This document shows, piece by piece, positions 1 through 8,993 of a stretch of DNA of 64,000 bases. Positions within the stretch are counted from its first letter, which is position 1. Each line of letters begins with the position of its first letter. The position numbers and the translations under genes were made by a program. Source of the stretch: Paenibacillus aestuarii (GTDB lineage: Bacteria; Bacillota; Bacilli; Paenibacillales; NBRC-103111). The notes beneath the pieces are model-generated. The model was given only the letters and a program-made list of their open reading frames with translations, did no database searches and was not told the DNA's origin. The DNA lies in assembly GCF_027789125.1 (NCBI RefSeq), contig NZ_JAQFVF010000020.1:62001-126000 (forward strand), written 5' to 3'.

Positions 1-42
1 TTATCATTGTTTTACGCTAAGTTGAAAGGGAGTCAGGCTACG

Positions 43-3000
43 ATGAAACCACCGATACAGGAACAATTAAAGAAAAAAATTATGATCCTCGACGGCGCCA
101 TGGGCACGATGATTCAGCAAGAGAACTTGACCGCTGAAGATTTTGGCGGAGAGGAACTTGATGGTTGCAATGAAATTCTTTGCGTGACTCGTCCTGATGT
201 GATCCGCAATATCCATGAAGCTTACTTTGCTGCCGGCGCTGATATGGTGGAAACCAATACATTTGGTACAACAAGTGTTGTCTTAGCAGAGTACGACTTG
301 CAGGACCGCCATCGCGAGTTGAACCTGGCGGCGGCCAAATTGGCTATCGAAGCGGCCAATAAATATTCGACGCCGGAATGGCCGCGATATGTCGTCGGTG
401 CCATGGGCCCAACGACCAAGACGTTGTCCGTCACCGGCGGCGTGACGTTCCAGCAGCTGGAGGACAGCTATTACGATCAGGCGCTGGCCTTGATCGAAGC
501 TGGCGTAGATGCGCTGCTGCTGGAGACGTCACAGGACACGCTGAACGTGAAAGCCGGCAGCATCGGGATTCGCCGTGCGTTTGAGACGCTGGGCGTAGAG
601 CTGCCAATTATGATTTCGGGTACGATCGAACCAATGGGTACGACGCTCGCCGGTCAAAATATTGAGTCCTTCTATATTTCGCTTGAGCATCTCAAACCGA
701 TTTCGATCGGTCTCAACTGTGCGACAGGTCCGGAATTCATGCGCGACCATATTCGTACATTGTCAGATATCGCCGAGACCGCGATCAGCTGTTATCCCAA
801 TGCGGGTTTGCCCGACGAGAACGGGCATTATCACGAATCCCCGGATTCGCTGGCGAAGAAGATGGCGGGTTTTGCACAGCAGGGCTGGCTGAATATCGCA
901 GGGGGCTGCTGCGGGACTACACCGGATCACATTCGCGCGATGGCGGAAACTCTAGGCACGTACAAGCCGCGAACCGAGTACGGTACCCATCCACCGGCTG
1001 TTTCCGGTATCGAAACGGTCTATATCGAGCAGGACAATCGTCCGATCATGGTCGGCGAGCGTACGAACATTTCCGGTTCGCGGAAATTCAAACGTCTGAT
1101 TAAGGAAGGCAAATTCGAAGAAGGTTCGGAAATTGCCCGCAACCAGGTAAAGAACGGGGCGCACGTGATCGACATCAATCTTCAGGATACAGATATTGAT
1201 GAAGCTTACGCAGTCGAGGAGTTTCTTAAGCAGGTTGTGAAAAAAGTCAAAGTGCCGCTCATGCTCGATTCGACCTATGACCATATTATTGAGCTGGGAT
1301 TGAAATATTCGCAAGGAAAAGCGATTATCAACTCGATTAACTTGGAAGATGGCGAAACCAAATTCCAAAGCATTTTGCCCTTGATTCATAAATATGGGGC
1401 AGCTGTCGTCTGCATCTTGATCGATGAGCGCGGACAAGCGGTGTCGCGTGAGGCGAAGATGGAAGTGGCTACGCGCTCTTACGAGCTTTTGACAGGGAAA
1501 TATGGTATGAATCCGGAGGATATCATCTTTGACCCGAACATGTTCCCGATCGGCTCAGGCGATCCGCAGTATATCGGATCTGCTGTGGAGACAATCGAAG
1601 GCATTCGCATGATCAAAGAGAAATATCCAGCAGCCAAAACGATTCTCGGTCTGAGCAATATTTCCTTCGGATTGCCGGATGCGGGACGCGAGGTGCTCAA
1701 TTCCGTCTATTTGTACCACTGCACCAAAGCCGGCTTGGATTATGCCATCGTCAATACGGAGAAGCTGGAGCGTTATGCATCGATTCCGGAATATGAGCGC
1801 CAACTGGCGGAAGATCTCATTTACAATACGAACGATGATACACTCGCCCAGTTTGTTGCGCATTTCCGCGAGAAAAAGGTCGAGAGAAAGGAAAAGATTT
1901 CCAATCTGACTTTGGAAGAACGATTGGCGTCCTATGTTGTGGAAGGAACAAAAGAGGGCCTCATTCCGGATTTGGAAGTCGCTCTGCAAACGTATGCGCC
2001 GCTGGAAGTCATCAATGGGCCGTTGATGAAAGGGATGGAAGAAGTTGGCCGCCTATTCAACAACAACGAGCTCATCGTGGCCGAGGTTCTGCAAAGCGCG
2101 GAAGTCATGAAGGCGTCCGTGTCATTCCTGGAGCCATTCATGGAGAAGTCGGAATCTGCGGTTAAAGGCAAAATCCTGCTCGCCACGGTAAAAGGTGACG
2201 TTCATGATATCGGCAAAAACCTGGTGGAAATTATTTTATCCAACAATGGCTATCACATCGTCAATCTCGGCATCAAAGTACCGCCTGAGCAGTTGATCGA
2301 AGCGTACCGCAAAGAAAAGCCGGATGCGATCGGGCTGTCCGGTTTGCTCGTGAAGTCCGCGCAGCAGATGGTTGTCACGGCCCAAGACTTGCGCAATGCT
2401 GGCGTCGATGTGCCGATTCTTGTCGGGGGCGCAGCGCTAACGCGCAAGTTCACGAGGACGCGGATTCAGCCTGAATACGAAGGCGCCGTGCTGTATGCGA
2501 AGGATGCGATGGATGGTCTGGATATCGCCAACCGATTGAGCGATCCAGACCAGCGCAAACGGCTTATTCAGGAGCTTCGCGAGAGCCGGGAATCCGATGT
2601 CATGGATGCTGGCAAAAAAGAAGAGACACAGCCGAAGCTGACGCGCGTCAAATCGTCGGAGGTGGACAAAAACTTGCCGGTGCAAGTGCCGCAAGATATA
2701 GACCGCCACGTGCTGCGAGAATATCCGATCAGCCATTTGATGCCATATGTGAATATGCAAATGCTGCTTGGCCATCATCTGGGCTTAAAGGGCAAAGTCG
2801 AGCAACTGCTGGGCGAAAAAGATGCGAAGGCGCTGCAACTAAAGGATACCGTGGATTCGATTCTGCACGCTGCGCAAAATGACCGGATCATTAAAGCGCA
2901 CGGCATGTATCGCTTCTTCCCGGCGCAATCCAGCGGTAATGACGTCATCGTCTATGATCCGCAGGACCACAGTAAGGTGCTGGAGACGTTCACATTCCCG

Positions 3001-3477
3001 CGTCAAGATAAGGAGCCATTCTTGTGCTTGGCGGATTATCTCAAATCGGTGGAGAGCGGCGAAATGGATTATGTCGGCTTCCTGCTCGTCACAGCCGGGC
3101 ATGGCATTAACGAGCTGGCTAAAGAGTGGCGCGATAAAGGGGAATACCTCAAGTCCCATGCGCTGCAAGCGACAGCTCTGGAAGTCGCGGAAGGCTTTGC
3201 TGAGCGCGTCCACCATATGATGCGGGACGTGTGGGGCATTCCGGACCGCGCGGATATGACGATGCAGGAGCGGTTCGGCGCCAAGTATACCGGCCAGCGG
3301 TTCTCCTTCGGGTATCCGGCTTGTCCTAACCTTGAAGATCAGGCGAAGCTGTTCAATCTGCTTAAGCCGGAAGATATCGGGGTGGAGCTGACCGAATCGT
3401 TCATGATGGAGCCGGAGGCGTCCGTGTCGGCGATTGTTTTTGCCCATCCGGAAGCGCGATATTTCAATGTAGGCTAA
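43..3477 (+). CDS. metH: Cobalamin-dependent methionine synthase
   Basis: Transfers a methyl group from 5-methyltetrahydrofolate to homocysteine through cobalamin in the cytosol. The 1144-residue protein has the full MetH layout: homocysteine-binding barrel (about 10-320) with zinc ligands C226, C289 and C290; pterin-binding barrel (about 345-610); B12 cap and cobalamin domain (about 640-870) with D719-x-H721-x-x-G724, where H721 is the cobalt ligand; and a C-terminal AdoMet reactivation domain (about 900-1144). I chose ATG 43 because an AAAGGGAG SD lies 10 bases upstream; an in-frame TTG at 7 has no room for an SD inside the window. Any SAM or B12 riboswitch would lie upstream of the window. 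A terminator follows. Confidence 0.97.
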   Translation: MKPPIQEQLKKKIMILDGAMGTMIQQENLTAEDFGGEELDGCNEILCVTRPDVIRNIHEAYFAAGADMVETNTFGTTSVVLAEYDLQDRHRELNLAAAKLAIEAANKYSTPEWPRYVVGAMGPTTKTLSVTGGVTFQQLEDSYYDQALALIEAGVDALLLETSQDTLNVKAGSIGIRRAFETLGVELPIMISGTIEPMGTTLAGQNIESFYISLEHLKPISIGLNCATGPEFMRDHIRTLSDIAETAISCYPNAGLPDENGHYHESPDSLAKKMAGFAQQGWLNIAGGCCGTTPDHIRAMAETLGTYKPRTEYGTHPPAVSGIETVYIEQDNRPIMVGERTNISGSRKFKRLIKEGKFEEGSEIARNQVKNGAHVIDINLQDTDIDEAYAVEEFLKQVVKKVKVPLMLDSTYDHIIELGLKYSQGKAIINSINLEDGETKFQSILPLIHKYGAAVVCILIDERGQAVSREAKMEVATRSYELLTGKYGMNPEDIIFDPNMFPIGSGDPQYIGSAVETIEGIRMIKEKYPAAKTILGLSNISFGLPDAGREVLNSVYLYHCTKAGLDYAIVNTEKLERYASIPEYERQLAEDLIYNTNDDTLAQFVAHFREKKVERKEKISNLTLEERLASYVVEGTKEGLIPDLEVALQTYAPLEVINGPLMKGMEEVGRLFNNNELIVAEVLQSAEVMKASVSFLEPFMEKSESAVKGKILLATVKGDVHDIGKNLVEIILSNNGYHIVNLGIKVPPEQLIEAYRKEKPDAIGLSGLLVKSAQQMVVTAQDLRNAGVDVPILVGGAALTRKFTRTRIQPEYEGAVLYAKDAMDGLDIANRLSDPDQRKRLIQELRESRESDVMDAGKKEETQPKLTRVKSSEVDKNLPVQVPQDIDRHVLREYPISHLMPYVNMQMLLGHHLGLKGKVEQLLGEKDAKALQLKDTVDSILHAAQNDRIIKAHGMYRFFPAQSSGNDVIVYDPQDHSKVLETFTFPRQDKEPFLCLADYLKSVESGEMDYVGFLLVTAGHGINELAKEWRDKGEYLKSHALQATALEVAEGFAERVHHMMRDVWGIPDRADMTMQERFGAKYTGQRFSFGYPACPNLEDQAKLFNLLKPEDIGVELTESFMMEPEASVSAIVFAHPEARYFNVG

Positions 3478-3485
3478 CCATATTG

Positions 3486-3526
3486 GCGGAGCACTGTTGC
3501 GATAGCAAACGGTGCCCGCTTTTTTT
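3486..3526 (+). terminator. Intrinsic terminator of metH
   Basis: An imperfect stem of about 13 bp (arms starting GCGG and ending CCGC, one bulged A) ends in a run of seven T. It starts 9 bases after the metH stop codon. Confidence 0.75.
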
Positions 3527-3643
3527 ATGCGGTAAGCTTGATCGGCCAGGGGGAGCGGTTTGACTTCTGCACGGAATTGGATTAGCATTTTGTGACAAGC
3601 AGTTGTTACCATTTTTGAAGGATGGATAGATAGGAGCTTTAGC

Positions 3644-4573
3644 ATGGAGATCTATTTTTTAGGAACAGGGGCGGGAATGCCCTCGAAGCAGCGCAATGTG
3701 ACGTCCATCGCACTCAACTTGCTCGATGAGCGGGGAACGTACTGGCTCTTTGATTGCGGGGAAGGGACGCAGCACCAGATTCTTCATTCTCCCGTGAAGC
3801 TGGGACGTTCGGAGAAGCTGTTCATCACCCATTTGCATGGGGATCATTTATATGGAATTCCAGGTTTATTGACGAGCCGTTCGTATTTGGGCGGTGAAAC
3901 ACCGCTTACCGTATATGGACCGGTCGGGGTCAAGCGGTTTATCGATACGGCGTTGGAAGTGAGCGGTGCGCATTTGAGTTATACGCTGAATGTTGTGGAG
4001 ATCGAGAGAGAAGGCTTGCTGTTCGAGGACGAGACGTTCCTTGTTGAGACCGCGCGTCTGGAGCATCGCATCGAATGCTTTGGCTACCGGATCATCGAAA
4101 AGGATCAGCCCGGCAAGCTGCAGCTGGACAAGCTCGCAGAGCTTGGTGTTCCTGCGGGGCCGATTTACGGCAAGCTGAAGCAGGGACATACGGTCACGCT
4201 GGAGGACGGGCGTGTGCTTCAGGGCGCCGACTTTGTCGGAGCGCCGATTCCTGGGCGCAAGGTCGTGATCCTCGGCGATACGCGGTACTGCAAAGGCGCA
4301 GTTAAGCTGGCGCAAGACGCAGATGTGCTGGTGCATGAGGCGACTTTTGCTATGGATAAGCAGGAGCTTGCTTATGCATTTGATCACGCGACATCGGTGG
4401 ATGCGGCGAACACCGCTGAAGAAGCGGGCGCGGATGTGCTGATCATGACGCATATCAGCTCGCGCTACCAGGGAGAAGAGGTCAGCCTGCTGCTGCAGGA
4501 AGCGCAAGCGATTCATGCGAACAGCCATGTGGCGAAAGATTTTTGGAGCCTGGACATCCCGCGAAAGCTGTAA
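3644..4573 (+). CDS. rnz: Ribonuclease Z (tRNA 3' endonuclease)
   Basis: Cleaves the 3' trailer of tRNA precursors that lack encoded CCA. The 309-residue length is that of the short bacterial form. The metallo-beta-lactamase metal motif is H63-x-H65-x-D67-H68 (HLHGDH), the same residue numbers as in the B. subtilis enzyme. Further metal ligands are the His after LE near residue 140, the Asp of LGDTRY, and the His of IMTHIS. A flexible-arm segment (GPIYGKLKQG) precedes LGDTRY. ATG 3644 follows an AGGAG SD by 7 bases. It is a single-gene unit, separated from metH by a terminator. Confidence 0.95.
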   Translation: MEIYFLGTGAGMPSKQRNVTSIALNLLDERGTYWLFDCGEGTQHQILHSPVKLGRSEKLFITHLHGDHLYGIPGLLTSRSYLGGETPLTVYGPVGVKRFIDTALEVSGAHLSYTLNVVEIEREGLLFEDETFLVETARLEHRIECFGYRIIEKDQPGKLQLDKLAELGVPAGPIYGKLKQGHTVTLEDGRVLQGADFVGAPIPGRKVVILGDTRYCKGAVKLAQDADVLVHEATFAMDKQELAYAFDHATSVDAANTAEEAGADVLIMTHISSRYQGEEVSLLLQEAQAIHANSHVAKDFWSLDIPRKL

Positions 4574-4961
4574 TAGCGCTTGTTTTTGCTGGGGGATGTA
4601 AGGTGACGTGCCGGAAAGGCAAGGTTGAGGGCGTGCGCTGGCGGGTCTAGGCATCCTTTAGCGTCGTAAACGTGCTTAAGGTTGGCGTGTGTGCCATTTA
4701 GTGTCTAAAGCCAGAGTGATGCTGGAGTCAGCTCCAAATAGCATCGTAGAAGACGCATAAGTCTGCGCCCGCCGGAGCTCGTACGCTGCAATGGAGACCT
4801 CCGCCCCGCTCGCTACGCGCCTACGCCGGCCTTGCTAGAGCCCGAGGGATGCCCGCGGGCTCTTTGGATTTGACGCGGGAAGACGTTTTTCTCATAATGG
4901 AGGGAGTACGGTCCTGGTTGACGGAGAAGAGATCAAGGGTGGAAAGTAGGGAGTTATTGAT
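4574..4961. other. GC-rich intergenic region, no gene seen
   Basis: 388 bp without a credible ORF on either strand. It is unusually GC-rich for a spacer in this window around 4740-4870. An 8-bp perfect stem (AGAGCCCG / CGGGCTCT, 4837-4863) could be a weak terminator for rnz, but only a short T tract follows. The last 60 bases presumably hold the promoter of the next gene. Confidence 0.5.
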
Positions 4962-6116
4962 ATGCGCTTAGTAATCAGCCTCATGCTGATGATTCTGGTC
5001 GTGTTTGGCGTAAATGGTTATATCGGTTGGCACGGTCATCTTTTTTTATCTCACGTGTTAGGTTCATGGTATTATAGCGGATTATATTGGATCTGTTTTT
5101 GGCTGATATCGTTAGGGTATTTACTATCCACATTAGGTTCGCGCTTCTTACATATTCACATTCGCTTTTTAAAAGTGATCGGCTCCTATTGGTTTGCTGT
5201 CATGCAGTACGGCATCCTGCTGCTCCCTGTGACAGATTTGGTTGCCGGACTTCTGCGCCTGCTCGATGTGCCGGTAAGTACGGTGATCATCGTTCTTGGC
5301 TGGATCGATCTGGCTTTGCTAGCGCTGATTTTGGCCCGCGGTTCCTACAATGCCAAAAGCCCAATCATCCGTAAATATGACATTACGGTGCCCAAAGCTG
5401 CCGGCGATTGGAAGGAACTGCGCATCGCGGTGGCATCCGACATCCATTTGGGTTCCATTGTAAGAAATCGCCACCTGCAAAAGTTAGTAGACCGCGTGAA
5501 AGAAATGAAGCCGGATCTGATTCTCCTTCCCGGTGATGTCATTGACGATGATATCCGACCTTTCATCAAATATGACATGGGCAAAACGATGGGCCAATTG
5601 CATGCACCACTGGGAATTTATGCTGTGCTTGGCAACCACGAATATATCGGCGGTCATATCGCTGCTTATGCCGAGCAGATGGATAAAATCGGGATTCGCG
5701 TGCTGCAGGATGAAGTTGTTCATCTCCAAGAGCGGCTGTATATCGTTGGCCGCAAAGATAAAGCAGCAGAGAGGCAGCCAGGAGGACGCGCACCGCTTGC
5801 CAAGCTGCTTGAAGAGGTATCGCAAGAGCAGCCGATCATCGTCTTGGATCATCAGCCTTATCACCTTGACAAGGCGGCTGCAGCCGGCGCAGATGTCATG
5901 CTGTCCGGGCATACGCACCGCGGTCAAATGCTGCCAAACCATTGGATTACTGGGCGGCTGTTCGAGCTGGATTGGGGGTACCTGCGGAAAGGGAACCTGC
6001 ATGCGATCGTATCGTCTGGCTTCGGAACGTGGGGACCGCCTATTCGCACGGGCAGCCGTTCGGAGATTATCGAATTGACGATTCATTTTTCAACCCAAGA
6101 GAAAGCCGAGGCGTAA
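4962..6116 (+). CDS. Membrane-anchored metallophosphoesterase (YkuE/YaeI type)
   Basis: A 384-residue protein with about four hydrophobic segments in the first 125 residues, then a calcineurin-type phosphoesterase domain. All metal motifs are visible: D160-x-H162 (SDIHLG), G191-D192 (PGDV), GNHE at 224-227 and GHTH at 316-319. Proteins of this shape (YkuE, YaeI) are phosphoesterases acting near the membrane, in some cases on lipid-linked substrates; the substrate here is unknown. ATG 4962 follows AGGGAG by 8 bases. It ends 4 bases before the next gene, so the two are probably cotranscribed. Confidence 0.85.
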   Translation: MRLVISLMLMILVVFGVNGYIGWHGHLFLSHVLGSWYYSGLYWICFWLISLGYLLSTLGSRFLHIHIRFLKVIGSYWFAVMQYGILLLPVTDLVAGLLRLLDVPVSTVIIVLGWIDLALLALILARGSYNAKSPIIRKYDITVPKAAGDWKELRIAVASDIHLGSIVRNRHLQKLVDRVKEMKPDLILLPGDVIDDDIRPFIKYDMGKTMGQLHAPLGIYAVLGNHEYIGGHIAAYAEQMDKIGIRVLQDEVVHLQERLYIVGRKDKAAERQPGGRAPLAKLLEEVSQEQPIIVLDHQPYHLDKAAAAGADVMLSGHTHRGQMLPNHWITGRLFELDWGYLRKGNLHAIVSSGFGTWGPPIRTGSRSEIIELTIHFSTQEKAEA

Positions 6117-6120
6117 ATAG

Positions 6121-6672
6121 ATGCAACAAACGAACAAAAAACAAATCGCACCCGTGGAGGCAGCCGCCGCCATGATGCAGTTTACGATGAAAAGCATTGA
6201 AAACAATTGGGCCACCATCCAGCCCTTCATGTCCGCATTTCTGACGGATCCGCAGTTATCGCAAGCCAAAGAAGATGAAATCGTGCGAGAAATTTATATA
6301 GCCGCATTGGCACTTGAGATTTTTTGCATTCCGCACGCTTTTGACGAGCAAACTTCGATCCTTGTCGATGCTGCCATGTACGAAGTGATGGCATCGCAGA
6401 CACTGGCCGCTCATCATCTGTCGGAGCCGATCTCTGCCTTCTATTTGCCAGCCTTCGCCAAAATGAACGCGGACACGCCAGCCGATTTGGCACTAATGCT
6501 GGTAGAGGAGGCAGCCCGCATCTTATACGGCCGTTTGGATTTGCCGCTGAAGCCAGCGGAAGCGGAGAAAAGTATGCTATGGGTCAAACTGCTCCCATTT
6601 CTTTCCCAGCATGTGGGGAAATGGCCTGTGCTGCAGGCCAAATTTGCCATTCAAGCCGAACCTGTGGAGTAG
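6121..6672 (+). CDS. Hypothetical protein
   Basis: I do not recognise this 183-residue protein. It looks soluble and mostly helical, has no signal peptide or transmembrane segment, and has a single Cys. The start lies 4 bases after the phosphoesterase stop with only a weak GAGGCG-like SD, so translation may be coupled to the upstream gene. The CobW-type GTPase follows after 22 bases, which suggests a three-gene unit (phosphoesterase, this protein, metal GTPase). Confidence 0.7.
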   Translation: MQQTNKKQIAPVEAAAAMMQFTMKSIENNWATIQPFMSAFLTDPQLSQAKEDEIVREIYIAALALEIFCIPHAFDEQTSILVDAAMYEVMASQTLAAHHLSEPISAFYLPAFAKMNADTPADLALMLVEEAARILYGRLDLPLKPAEAEKSMLWVKLLPFLSQHVGKWPVLQAKFAIQAEPVE

Positions 6673-6694
6673 AGTGAAGTAGAGGAGAGTCGAA

Positions 6695-7690
6695 ATGACA
6701 ACGAAACGAATAACGGTCTTTATTTTGTCCGGTTTCTTAGGAAGCGGTAAAACAACTCTGTTAACGAGGGCCATCGATTACTTCACAGAATCCGGCCGTA
6801 AGCCGGCGGTCATAATGAATGAGATCGGCGAAGTGAATTTAGATGGGCAAATGATTGCGAGTGAAGTGCCGATGTCCGAGCTGCTCGGCGGCTGTATTTG
6901 CTGCTCGAGCCGTGGTGACCTTGGTTCGGCGCTGCATGAGCTGGCTATGAACGAACAGCCGGATGTTATTTTTATAGAATCCACAGGCATCGCCAATCCG
7001 CTGGAAATTATCGATGAGGTAACGGATGCCTCGCTCATCCTCCCAATTGAGCTGAAGGCTGTCATTACTGTCGTTGACGCCATGCACTTGCTTGATTTAA
7101 GCCGTACAAGCCGCGGCAAAACGTTCCGGCTTATGCAGGAACAGATCCGCTGCGCAAACCTATTGCTGCTGAACAAAACCGACCTCCTGGATCCAATGGG
7201 ACGCCAGGAGGCCGAAGCGTTGGTGCGCGATTGGAATCCATACGCGCATTTGCAGTTCACAGTGTTCAGCGTCATTGATATGCAGCTGATCGCAGCGCTG
7301 GAAGACGGGGAGCGGGTGAGCCCCGCCGGGACGGAGACCGAGCGGCATGAGCACGGGCACGCAGGTCAAGGTCACCACCATCACCACACACACAGTCATG
7401 TGATGGCGTATACGCACTATTTTGAGCATGCGGTTGATAGCAACGCTTTTGAAGAATTCGTCAGTAAGCTGCCGCAGGAAGTGTACCGGGCCAAAGGGAT
7501 TTTAACTTTCTCCGATACGGCGAGCCGCTACATGTTCCAATTCGCGTACCGCGAGATGGATTTCGTCAAAATTACGCCGCAAGGCAATGTGCCGGACGTC
7601 GCCGTCTTTATCGGCGAAAACTTTTCCAAAGACGACGTGCGAAGCGGGCTGCTGGCATTAGAAGCAGCTGCCGCCGCCGAAGCCGAGTAG
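6695..7690 (+). CDS. CobW/COG0523-family metal GTPase with His-rich loop
   Basis: G3E-family P-loop GTPase, 331 residues. Walker A is GFLGSGKTT (13-21), the metal-binding CxCC is C67-x-C69-C70 inside GGCICC, and the base-recognition motif is N160-K-T-D163. A histidine-rich linker (about 218-235, ten histidines including five in a row) precedes the CobW C-terminal domain (about 240-320). Members of COG0523 are metal chaperones or insertases, often induced by zinc limitation. No obvious Zur operator is visible, since the gene is internal to an apparent operon. SD GAGGAGAG precedes ATG 6695. Confidence 0.9.
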   Translation: MTTKRITVFILSGFLGSGKTTLLTRAIDYFTESGRKPAVIMNEIGEVNLDGQMIASEVPMSELLGGCICCSSRGDLGSALHELAMNEQPDVIFIESTGIANPLEIIDEVTDASLILPIELKAVITVVDAMHLLDLSRTSRGKTFRLMQEQIRCANLLLLNKTDLLDPMGRQEAEALVRDWNPYAHLQFTVFSVIDMQLIAALEDGERVSPAGTETERHEHGHAGQGHHHHHTHSHVMAYTHYFEHAVDSNAFEEFVSKLPQEVYRAKGILTFSDTASRYMFQFAYREMDFVKITPQGNVPDVAVFIGENFSKDDVRSGLLALEAAAAAEAE

Positions 7691-7702
7691 CATGCAGTCA
7701 GA

Positions 7703-7745
7703 TAAGTCGGAATCGCTCCTTAAGGAACGGGTCCGGCTTATTTAT
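7703..7745 (+). terminator. Terminator after the CobW-type GTPase
   Basis: A 16-bp stem with several G-U pairs and a TTAA loop is followed by TTTATTTTT. It overlaps the stop codon of the convergent deacetylase gene and may serve both directions. Confidence 0.7.
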
Positions 7746-8814
7746 TTTTGGTTACATGCAGCAGCTCCGGCACGGTGACAAAAGAATAACCGGCCGCTTT
7801 TAGCTGGCTGATCAATGGACCAAGCGCCTGAACTGTACCCGACAGGTCCTGTGTATCCGCACCTCCGGAATGCTGCAGGATGATCGAGCCCGGTTTCGTC
7901 TGGCGCATAATGTTTTGCAGCACTTGATCGGATTTAAGCGACTTCCAGTCGAGGGAATCCACATTCCAGTTGACGATCATATAGCGATGGCTAGCCACCC
8001 ATTGGACCTGCTCTTCGTTAATCGCGCCATAAGGCGGGCGAATCAATTTAGGTGCATAGCCAATTTGGCTTTGTAAAATATTTTCGGTCCGTTCAATCTG
8101 ATACTGAAATTTCTCTACGGATAGTTTTGGCATATTGGCATGACTGTAGGAGTGATTGCCAATGACATGGCCTTCCCTGACGATGCGCTGAACGACGTCG
8201 GGGTGGATACTGGCTTGAGAGCCGAGCAGAAAAAAAGTCGCTTTGACCTGATTCGCCTTCAGCACGTCGAGCACCTTCGGTGTAAATCGCGTGTCAGGTC
8301 CGTCATCGAACGTCAGTGCTATCTTCTTCTCTTGCGCGGAGCCGCGCATCTTGAACGTATCTGGATATTTCAGCGCAAGCTGCGAGAGCGTCAGCCTTCT
8401 GCCGGCATTTCGCGCTTGCCCTTGATTTTGCTGCACGGCAACCGCCCGTTTTTTGGACGCTTCGGGGGCAGCCTTTTTGGGCGTCGCCTTCTTGATTGGT
8501 GCTGGAGAAGGTGTCGCCAGCATCGGTTTAGCCGCAGGTGTAGGTGTTGGCGCAGCTGACGCTGCCGGCGTCGGACTGGCCGAAGGCACTGCTGCAGCTT
8601 TAGGTGCGGCTTCCTTGGCCTTCGCCTTAGGCACGGATTCGATCAGCGTACGTTCTGTTTCTGCTGGGCTAGGCGCTTGTTTCGCATCCACCTCTACTTC
8701 TTCTCCATCGGCGCTTTCAGCGTACTCTTGACCGTGATAGGGCGTATTTCTGGCAACTGCGCAGCCGCCTGTTAACAGACAAATGATGGCGATGGACCAC
8801 AGCCATTTGGTCAT
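7738..8814 (-). CDS. Lipoprotein polysaccharide deacetylase (NodB domain)
   Basis: A 358-residue secreted carbohydrate esterase. The N-terminus is a lipoprotein signal with C18 after LTGG. A Pro/Ala/Lys-rich linker (about 40-135) tethers the catalytic domain (about 160-350). NodB motifs: TFDDGPD with D170 and D171, HSYSH with metal ligands H221 and H225, RPPYGA at 259-264, and the Leu-x-His motif ending at H315. Likely substrates are peptidoglycan or another N-acetylated cell-wall glycan. The start has a strong AGGGGG SD. It is convergent with the CobW-type gene and divergent from the Asp-box protein. Confidence 0.9.
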   Translation of the reverse strand: MTKWLWSIAIICLLTGGCAVARNTPYHGQEYAESADGEEVEVDAKQAPSPAETERTLIESVPKAKAKEAAPKAAAVPSASPTPAASAAPTPTPAAKPMLATPSPAPIKKATPKKAAPEASKKRAVAVQQNQGQARNAGRRLTLSQLALKYPDTFKMRGSAQEKKIALTFDDGPDTRFTPKVLDVLKANQVKATFFLLGSQASIHPDVVQRIVREGHVIGNHSYSHANMPKLSVEKFQYQIERTENILQSQIGYAPKLIRPPYGAINEEQVQWVASHRYMIVNWNVDSLDWKSLKSDQVLQNIMRQTKPGSIILQHSGGADTQDLSGTVQALGPLISQLKAAGYSFVTVPELLHVTKNK

Positions 8815-8993
8815 GACAATCCCCCTGATCTAAGCATGATGTTCCTCTCTAGGTTTTGTTAAGCAGGGGCGATCTATCCAGTGGTAATAAACGGCAGCCG
8901 ATCCAACCTCATGAACTAATTAACAGGACGAACCGTCATACTTATATCAAACGATGCATGAAGGCTTCATGCTGCGTGGGAGGAATCAAGCTA

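Noticed and set aside
2839..3645. 268-codon minus-strand frame
   Set aside because: Lies over the metH 3' end; it is a shadow created by codon bias.
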